NCBI GenBank assembly: GCA_040220415.1 | Contig: JAVJUV010000162.1 | Span: 1-64,000, forward strand | DNA length: 64,000 bases | Reading direction: 5' to 3' | Source: JAVJUV01 sp040220415 | GTDB lineage: Bacteria; Pseudomonadota; Alphaproteobacteria; Rhodobacterales; Rhodobacteraceae | Shown here: positions 59,684 through 64,000 of the stretch, one piece after another | Position numbering within the stretch: the stretch's first letter is position 1 | Layout of the letters: each line of letters opens with the position of its first letter | Notes under the pieces: model-generated | What the model saw: only the letters and a program-made list of their open reading frames with translations | Told to the model about the DNA's origin: nothing | The model's database searches: none | Position numbers and translations under genes: made by a program

Positions 59684-60265
59684 ATGCTGCTACTGATCGA
59701 CAATTACGACAGCTTCACCTTCAATCTCGTCCATTATCTGGGCGAACTGGGGGCCGAATGCGTCGTGAAACGCAACGATGCGCTCGACGTGCAGCAGGCG
59801 ATGGCGCTTCATCCCGAGGCCATCATCCTGTCACCGGGCCCCTGCGACCCGGACAGGGCCGGCATCTGCCTGGCGCTGACCGAAGCGGCGGCCGAGACGA
59901 ACACGCCGCTTCTGGGCGTCTGCCTTGGCCACCAGACGATCGGCCAGGCCTTCGGCGGCCGCGTCGTGCGCGCAGGCGAGATCGTGCACGGCAAGATGGG
60001 CGCGATGCACCACCAGGGTAAAAGCCTGTTCAGGGGCCTGCCCTCGCCGTTATCTGCGACGCGCTATCACTCGCTGATCGTCGAACGCGACACGCTGCCC
60101 GACTGCCTGGAGGTCACGGCCTGGCTGGAGGACGGCACGATCATGGGCCTGCAACACAGGTCGAAACCGATCCACGGCGTCCAGTTCCACCCCGAGAGCA
60201 TCCGCTCGGAACATGGCCACGCCATGCTGAAGAATTTCCTCGATATCCTGCCGGTGCCCGCATGA
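59684..60265 (+). CDS. trpG: Anthranilate synthase component II (glutamine amidotransferase)
   Basis: Supplies ammonia from glutamine to TrpE. The 193-residue class I amidotransferase shows LLLIDNYDSFTFNLVHYLGELG, the nucleophile elbow GVCLGHQTIGQAFGG with Cys80, and the VQFHPESIRSEHG segment with His and Glu of the triad. It starts 131 bp after the start of the divergent deacetylase gene. It overlaps trpD by ATGA. Its partner trpE is not adjacent. Confidence 0.96.
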   Translation: MLLLIDNYDSFTFNLVHYLGELGAECVVKRNDALDVQQAMALHPEAIILSPGPCDPDRAGICLALTEAAAETNTPLLGVCLGHQTIGQAFGGRVVRAGEIVHGKMGAMHHQGKSLFRGLPSPLSATRYHSLIVERDTLPDCLEVTAWLEDGTIMGLQHRSKPIHGVQFHPESIRSEHGHAMLKNFLDILPVPA

Positions 60266-61278
60266 CAGACGCCATGAAACCGCTGATCTACGCCGCCTCC
60301 GAAGGCCCGCTCAGCCGCGCCCAGGCCCAGGAAGCCTTCGAGATCATCTTCGAAGGCAACGCGACCCCGGCCCAGTTGGGCGGTTTCCTGATGGCGATGC
60401 GGGCGCGCGGCGAATCCGTCGCCGAATACGCCGCCGCCGCCGCCGTCATGCGCGCCAAATGCGCCGCCGTGAAAGCGCCCGAAGGCGCGATGGACATCGT
60501 CGGCACCGGTGGCGACGGCATGGGCACGCTCAACATCTCGACCGCCGCCGCCTTCGTCGTGGCGGGCGCCGGCGTGCCGGTGGCCAAGCACGGCAACCGC
60601 AACCTGTCGTCGAAATCCGGCGCGGCCGACCTGCAATCGCAGATGGGCATCGAGGTGATGGTCGAGGCGCAGATTGTCGAAAGAGCGCTGGCCGAAGTCG
60701 GCATCGGGTTCATGATGGCGCCGATGCACCACCCGGCGATGAAGCACGTCATGCCGGTCCGGATGGAATTGGGCTGCAAGACCATCTTCAACATTCTCGG
60801 ACCCCTGACCAACCCCGCCGGCGTCAAGCGGCAGCTGACCGGCGCATTCGCCATCGACCTGATCTTCCCGATGGCCGAGACGCTTCAGCAACTGGGCTCG
60901 GAGGCTGCCTGGCTGGTTCACGGCCAGGACGGCACTGACGAGATCTCGATCGCTGGTCCCACCGACGCCGCGATCCTGAAAGACGGCAGGATCCGCTCTG
61001 CCGTCATCCACCCCGAGGACGCCGGCCTGCCGGTCCACCCGTTCCGCGACATCCTGGGCGGCACGCCGGAAGAAAACGCCGCGGCCTTTCACGCCCTTCT
61101 GGGCGGTGCGCCCGGTGCGTACCGCGACGCGGTGCTGCTCAATTCCGCCGCCGCCCTCGTCATCGCCGAAAAGGCCGCCGACCTGAAAGAGGGCGTCACC
61201 ATCGCCGCCGAAAGCATCGACAGCGGGGCCGCGCGGCAAAAGGTCGAGGGGCTGGCCCGCATCACCTCGGGCGCATGA
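60262..61278 (+). CDS. trpD: Anthranilate phosphoribosyltransferase
   Basis: Transfers the phosphoribosyl group of PRPP to anthranilate. The 338-residue protein carries DIVGTGGDGMGTLNISTAAAFVVAGAGVPVAKHGNRNLSSKSGAADL (cores VGTGGDG, NISTA and KHGNRNLSSKSG), FMMAPMHHPAMKHV and GPLTNPAGVKRQLTG. These bind PRPP, Mg and anthranilate. ATG 60262 overlaps trpG. Its own stop overlaps the ung ATG (ATGA at 61275), an unusual continuation. Confidence 0.97.
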   Translation: MTDAMKPLIYAASEGPLSRAQAQEAFEIIFEGNATPAQLGGFLMAMRARGESVAEYAAAAAVMRAKCAAVKAPEGAMDIVGTGGDGMGTLNISTAAAFVVAGAGVPVAKHGNRNLSSKSGAADLQSQMGIEVMVEAQIVERALAEVGIGFMMAPMHHPAMKHVMPVRMELGCKTIFNILGPLTNPAGVKRQLTGAFAIDLIFPMAETLQQLGSEAAWLVHGQDGTDEISIAGPTDAAILKDGRIRSAVIHPEDAGLPVHPFRDILGGTPEENAAAFHALLGGAPGAYRDAVLLNSAAALVIAEKAADLKEGVTIAAESIDSGAARQKVEGLARITSGA

Positions 61279-61916
61279 CCCCGCCCGCCCCCGGCGCCTG
61301 GGCGGACCTGCCGTTCTTCCGCGACGACTGGCCCGCGCTGGCGGTCAGGATCGCCGCCGAGACGCGGCCCGTCCTTCCCCCGGCCCCGCAACGCTTCGCC
61401 GCGCTCGAACGCACCGGTCCCACGGAAACCCGCGTCGTCATCCTGGGACAGGACCCCTACCCGACACCCGGCCATGCCAACGGACTGGCCTTCTCGGTGA
61501 CGCCCGGGACACCGCTTCCGAAATCCCTGACGAACATCTTCCGCGAACTGGAAGACGACATGGGCGCGGCCCCTTCGACCGGCGACCTGACCCCCTGGGC
61601 CGACCAGGGCGTGCTCTTGCTCAACACCGCACTGACGGTTCCCGCAGGCGTCGCCGGCGGTCATGCCCGGCTGGGCTGGCAACGCCTGACCGAACAGGTT
61701 CTGGCCCGCCTTTCCGACCGCCCCCGCGCCTTCGTTCTCTGGGGCAACCACGCCCAGTCCATGCGCCGCCACGTCACCGGCAAGGACCACCTTTTCATCG
61801 AGACCGCGCATCCCTCGCCCCTGTCTGCCTATCGCGGCTTCTTCGGCTCGCGCCCGTTCAGCCGTGTGAACCGCTGGCTCAAGGACCAGGGCCAACCCCC
61901 GATCCGCTGGGCCTGA
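61275..61916 (+). CDS. ung: Uracil-DNA glycosylase, family 1
   Basis: Removes uracil from DNA. The 213-residue protein has the water-activating loop GQDPYP (residues 58-63, catalytic Asp60), HANGLAFSV, LLLNTALTVPAG (uracil-binding Asn) and the intercalation loop HPSPLSAYRGFFGSRPFSR. It starts inside the trpD stop codon (ATGA), so it is translated with trpD, and it is followed by a repeat and trpC. A DNA-repair gene inside the trp run is unexpected. Confidence 0.94.
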   Translation: MTPPAPGAWADLPFFRDDWPALAVRIAAETRPVLPPAPQRFAALERTGPTETRVVILGQDPYPTPGHANGLAFSVTPGTPLPKSLTNIFRELEDDMGAAPSTGDLTPWADQGVLLLNTALTVPAGVAGGHARLGWQRLTEQVLARLSDRPRAFVLWGNHAQSMRRHVTGKDHLFIETAHPSPLSAYRGFFGSRPFSRVNRWLKDQGQPPIRWA

Positions 61917-61934
61917 TCGGCTGACCGGCGACCC

Positions 61935-61982
61935 GCGCTTCTTCTTTTCGGAAATACTCCGGGGTGTGGGGCAGCGCCCCAC
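61935..61982. repeat. Dispersed intergenic repeat, copy 2
   Basis: GCGCTTCTTCTTTTC (61935-61949), two bases and AAATACTC (61952-61959), identical to the copy at 44566-44590. Here it is followed by the hairpin GTGGGGC-AGC-GCCCCAC (61966-61982). It lies between ung and trpC. The hairpin without a T-run may still weaken transcription into trpC. Confidence 0.6.
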
Positions 61983-62054
61983 AAGACCCGCCATCGGGCC
62001 GCAGGGATGCGGACGGCGCTTTTCACCGTCCGCGCGACGCGCTATCCAACGTTC

Positions 62055-62873
62055 ATGACAAACGTGCTCGACCGCATCAAAGCCTACAAGCTTGAGGAAA
62101 TCGCCGACGCCAAGGCGCGCAGGCCGTTCCTGGACATCGAGGCCGAGGCCCGCGCGGCACCGGCGCCCCGCGGCTTTGCCGACGCCTTGTCGCGCGCCGC
62201 CGAAACCGGCTATGGGCTGATCGCCGAAATCAAGAAGGCCAGCCCGTCCAAGGGCCTGATCCGCGCCGATTTCGATCCCCCCGCGCTGGCGCGCGCCTAT
62301 GAGGCCGGCGGCGCGACGTGCCTTTCGGTCCTGACCGACGCGCCCTCGTTCCAGGGCGCGCCCGAGTATCTGGCGGCCGCCCGCAAGGCCGTCTCGCTGC
62401 CCTGTCTGCGCAAGGATTTCCTCTACGATACCTACCAGGTCGCCGAGGCCCGCGCCTGGGGTGCCGACTGCATCCTGATCATCATGGCCAGCGTCTCGGA
62501 TACGCAGGCGCAGGAACTTGAGGATGCCGCGCTAAATGACTGGAACATGGATGTTCTTGTCGAAGTGCATGACGAAGACGAACTGGAGAGGGCACTGGCG
62601 CTTCGCTCGCCGCTTCTTGGCGTCAACAACCGCAACCTCAAGACATTCGAGACCGATCTCGCCACCACCGAGCGCCTTGCGGCCCGCATCCCCGAAGGCA
62701 AGCTGCTGGTTGCCGAAAGCGGTCTTTTCACGCCCGCCGATCTCGGGCGGCTGGCGAAATCGGCCGGGGCACGGTGTTTCCTCATCGGCGAAAGCCTGAT
62801 GCGGCAGGATGACGTCGCAGCGGCGACGCGGGCGATCCTTGCCGATCCGGTCCCCGCGAAAGGAGCGGCATGA
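62055..62873 (+). CDS. trpC: Indole-3-glycerol phosphate synthase
   Basis: Closes the indole ring in tryptophan synthesis. The 272-residue TIM barrel shows IAEIKKASPSKGLIRADFDP (catalytic Lys and KASPSKG phosphate loop), LSVLTDAPSFQGAPEYL, LPCLRKDFLYDTYQV, ILIIMASVSD, LVEVHDEDELERAL, LGVNNRNLKTFETDL and LVAESGLFTPADL. ATG 62055 gives the usual MTNVLDRI start. Overlaps moaC by one base. trpF is not fused or adjacent. Confidence 0.97.
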   Translation: MTNVLDRIKAYKLEEIADAKARRPFLDIEAEARAAPAPRGFADALSRAAETGYGLIAEIKKASPSKGLIRADFDPPALARAYEAGGATCLSVLTDAPSFQGAPEYLAAARKAVSLPCLRKDFLYDTYQVAEARAWGADCILIIMASVSDTQAQELEDAALNDWNMDVLVEVHDEDELERALALRSPLLGVNNRNLKTFETDLATTERLAARIPEGKLLVAESGLFTPADLGRLAKSAGARCFLIGESLMRQDDVAAATRAILADPVPAKGAA

Positions 62874-63352
62874 TGTCCGGCCTCACCCATTTCGACCCAC
62901 GCGGCCAGGCGCAGATGGTCGACGTTTCGGACAAGGCCCACACCGACCGCATCGCGGTGGCCGAAGGCTACGTGAGGATGACGCCGGAAACACTTGATCT
63001 GATTACGGAAGGTCGCGCAAAGAAGGGCGACGTTCTATCCGTCGCGCGGCTGGCGGGGATCATGGGGGCCAAGAAGACCTCGGACCTGATCCCGCTTTGT
63101 CACCCGCTGCCCATCACCAAGGTGTCGCTGGAGTTGACCGCCGACCCCGACCGACCGGGCGTGCGCGTCGAGGCCACCGTAAAGACCTCGGGCCAGACCG
63201 GGGTCGAGATGGAAGCGCTGACCGCCGTCGGCATCGCCTGCCTGACGATCTACGACATGGTCAAGGCCGTCGAGAAGGGCATGGTCATCGAAGATATCCG
63301 CCTTGTCCTGAAGGATGGCGGCAAGTCCGGGCGGTACGAGGCGCCGACGTGA
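62873..63352 (+). CDS. moaC: Cyclic pyranopterin monophosphate synthase
   Basis: Second enzyme of molybdenum-cofactor synthesis. The 159-residue protein has MVDVSDKAHTDRIAVAEG, the catalytic segment GIMGAKKTSDLIPLCHPLPITKV (core TSDLIPLCHPL), TSGQTGVEMEALTAV and YDMVKAVEKGMVI with the conserved Asp-Lys pair. ATG 62873 is preferred over ATG 62870 because it leaves seven bases after AGGAG and shares one base with the trpC stop. trpC-moaC-moeA order is conserved in related genomes. Confidence 0.95.
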   Translation: MSGLTHFDPRGQAQMVDVSDKAHTDRIAVAEGYVRMTPETLDLITEGRAKKGDVLSVARLAGIMGAKKTSDLIPLCHPLPITKVSLELTADPDRPGVRVEATVKTSGQTGVEMEALTAVGIACLTIYDMVKAVEKGMVIEDIRLVLKDGGKSGRYEAPT

Positions 63353-64000
63353 TCACCGTCGACGAGGCCCTGGGCCATATCTTCGAACTCGTCACGCCGC
63401 TCGGCACCGAGACCGTGCCGCTGCGCGAGGCCGCCGGCCGGGTCCTGGCTGCGCCCGTCACAGCAGCCCGCAACCAGCCGCCCTTCGCGGCGTCGATCAT
63501 GGACGGCTACGCCATCGCGACAGCCGAAGCGTCCCCCGGCGACAGCTTCCAGGTCATCGGCGAGGCCGCTGCCGGCCGGGCCTTCGACGGCAGTCTCGCA
63601 TCGGGTCAGGCGGTTCGCATCTTCACCGGAGCACCGGTGCCCAAGGGCGCCCGGCGGGTGGTCATCCAGGAAGACGCCGACCGCGACGGCGACTGGATCG
63701 TGCTGCGTGAAGGCATGGATTCAAATTTATATATCAGGGAGATAGGAGCCGACTTCAAAGCCGGTCAAACCATCGATCCGCCGCTTCGTCTGACCCCGGC
63801 GCATATCTCGCTGATCGCCGCGATGAACGTGGCCGAGGTCACGGTCGCCCGCCGCCCCACGGTCGCGCTGATCGCCACCGGCGACGAACTGGTGATGCCC
63901 GGCGAAGACCCCGGCCCAGACCAGATCGTCGCGTCCAACGGCCTTGGCATTGCCGCCGCGCTGGAACGCGAAGGCGCCGAGACGCGCCTACTGCCCATCG
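63349..64000 (+). CDS. moeA: Molybdopterin molybdenumtransferase MoeA (N-terminal part; 3' end outside window)
   Basis: Inserts molybdate into adenylylated molybdopterin. Only ~217 codons are in the window. The protein begins VITVDEALGHIFELVTPLG and shows domain I features VPLREAAGRVLAAPV, PPFAASIMDGYAI and RIFTGAPVPKGARRVV, VIQEDADRDG, then ARRPTVALIATGDELVMPG of the MoCF-binding domain. It starts at GTG 63349 overlapping the moaC stop (GTGA). A patch at 63721-63750 uses codons rare for this genome (TCA, TTA, AGG, ATA, GGA). It probably continues the trpC-moaC operon. Confidence 0.95.
   Translation, partial: MITVDEALGHIFELVTPLGTETVPLREAAGRVLAAPVTAARNQPPFAASIMDGYAIATAEASPGDSFQVIGEAAAGRAFDGSLASGQAVRIFTGAPVPKGARRVVIQEDADRDGDWIVLREGMDSNLYIREIGADFKAGQTIDPPLRLTPAHISLIAAMNVAEVTVARRPTVALIATGDELVMPGEDPGPDQIVASNGLGIAAALEREGAETRLLPI

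Overview
The window looks like chromosomal DNA of a GC-rich marine-type alphaproteobacterium of the Rhodobacterales (Roseobacter/Rhodobacter group). Family and neighbourhood evidence points there: dusB-ntrB-ntrC-ntrY-ntrX in one run, a B12-dependent ribonucleotide reductase (nrdJ), hfq-hflX, trpG-trpD-trpC-moaC-moeA, a PuuE-UraD fusion beside a cytochrome-c-tailed urate oxidase PuuD, a TctCBA transporter, and short 'CTTCTTCTTTTC..AAATACTC' intergenic repeats. I see no phage, transposase, integrase, plasmid or CRISPR genes. It reads as core chromosome with accessory catabolic blocks. Products are called from motifs and general family knowledge only; no searches were run.

Layout. 1-4.2 kb: end of a BrkB-type membrane protein, then the acetolactate synthase genes (ilvI, ilvH) with an acyltransferase gene between them. 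They are preceded by a 15-codon Ile/Val/Leu-rich leader peptide and a complete attenuator. 4.2-6.4 kb: three consecutive exported EF-hand proteins on the minus strand, each with its own terminator. 6.4-10.5 kb: a structured non-coding stretch and nrdJ, with an NrdR-box-like operator upstream. 11-16 kb: tRNA-Pro(UGG), a DUF192 protein, a double cold-shock protein, pdxH, fabI, a xanthine phosphoribosyltransferase, an aminotransferase and a YkgJ-type cysteine-cluster protein. 16.3-19.6 kb: a PpiD-like chaperone overlapping trpE.

19.7-28.6 kb: a ZIP transporter, PHA synthase and a purine-ring degradation island: puuD (urate to 5-hydroxyisourate), uraH, the UraD half and PuuE half of one fused protein (OHCU to allantoin to allantoate), and allA (ureidoglycolate lyase). 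A RidA protein, a hydratase-like protein and two unknown proteins accompany it. 28.7-33.3 kb: TctC-TctB-TctA followed by an AtuA/DUF1446 protein and a DUF4387 protein, probably an uncharacterised carboxylate-uptake-plus-catabolism unit. 33.5-42.2 kb: a SYLF lipoprotein, a beta-hydroxyacid dehydrogenase, penicillin acylase, hflX-hfq and trkA-trkH.

42.3-44.6 kb: a secreted DUF7282-like protein, an ECF sigma factor, its RskA-like anti-sigma factor and a cupin, perhaps one stress module. 44.7-51.9 kb: the nitrogen-regulation operon dusB-ntrBC-ntrYX, with both response regulators lacking the sigma-54-contacting GAFTGA loop. 52.2-57.7 kb: ispF-pgpA-cinA, amtB, an orphan peptide-type binding protein and a sterol-desaturase-family protein. 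57.7-64 kb: a divergent polysaccharide deacetylase with a very long acidic Pro/Ala-rich insert, then trpG-trpD-ung-trpC-moaC-moeA, with moeA cut by the window edge. trpE lies about 40 kb from trpGDC.
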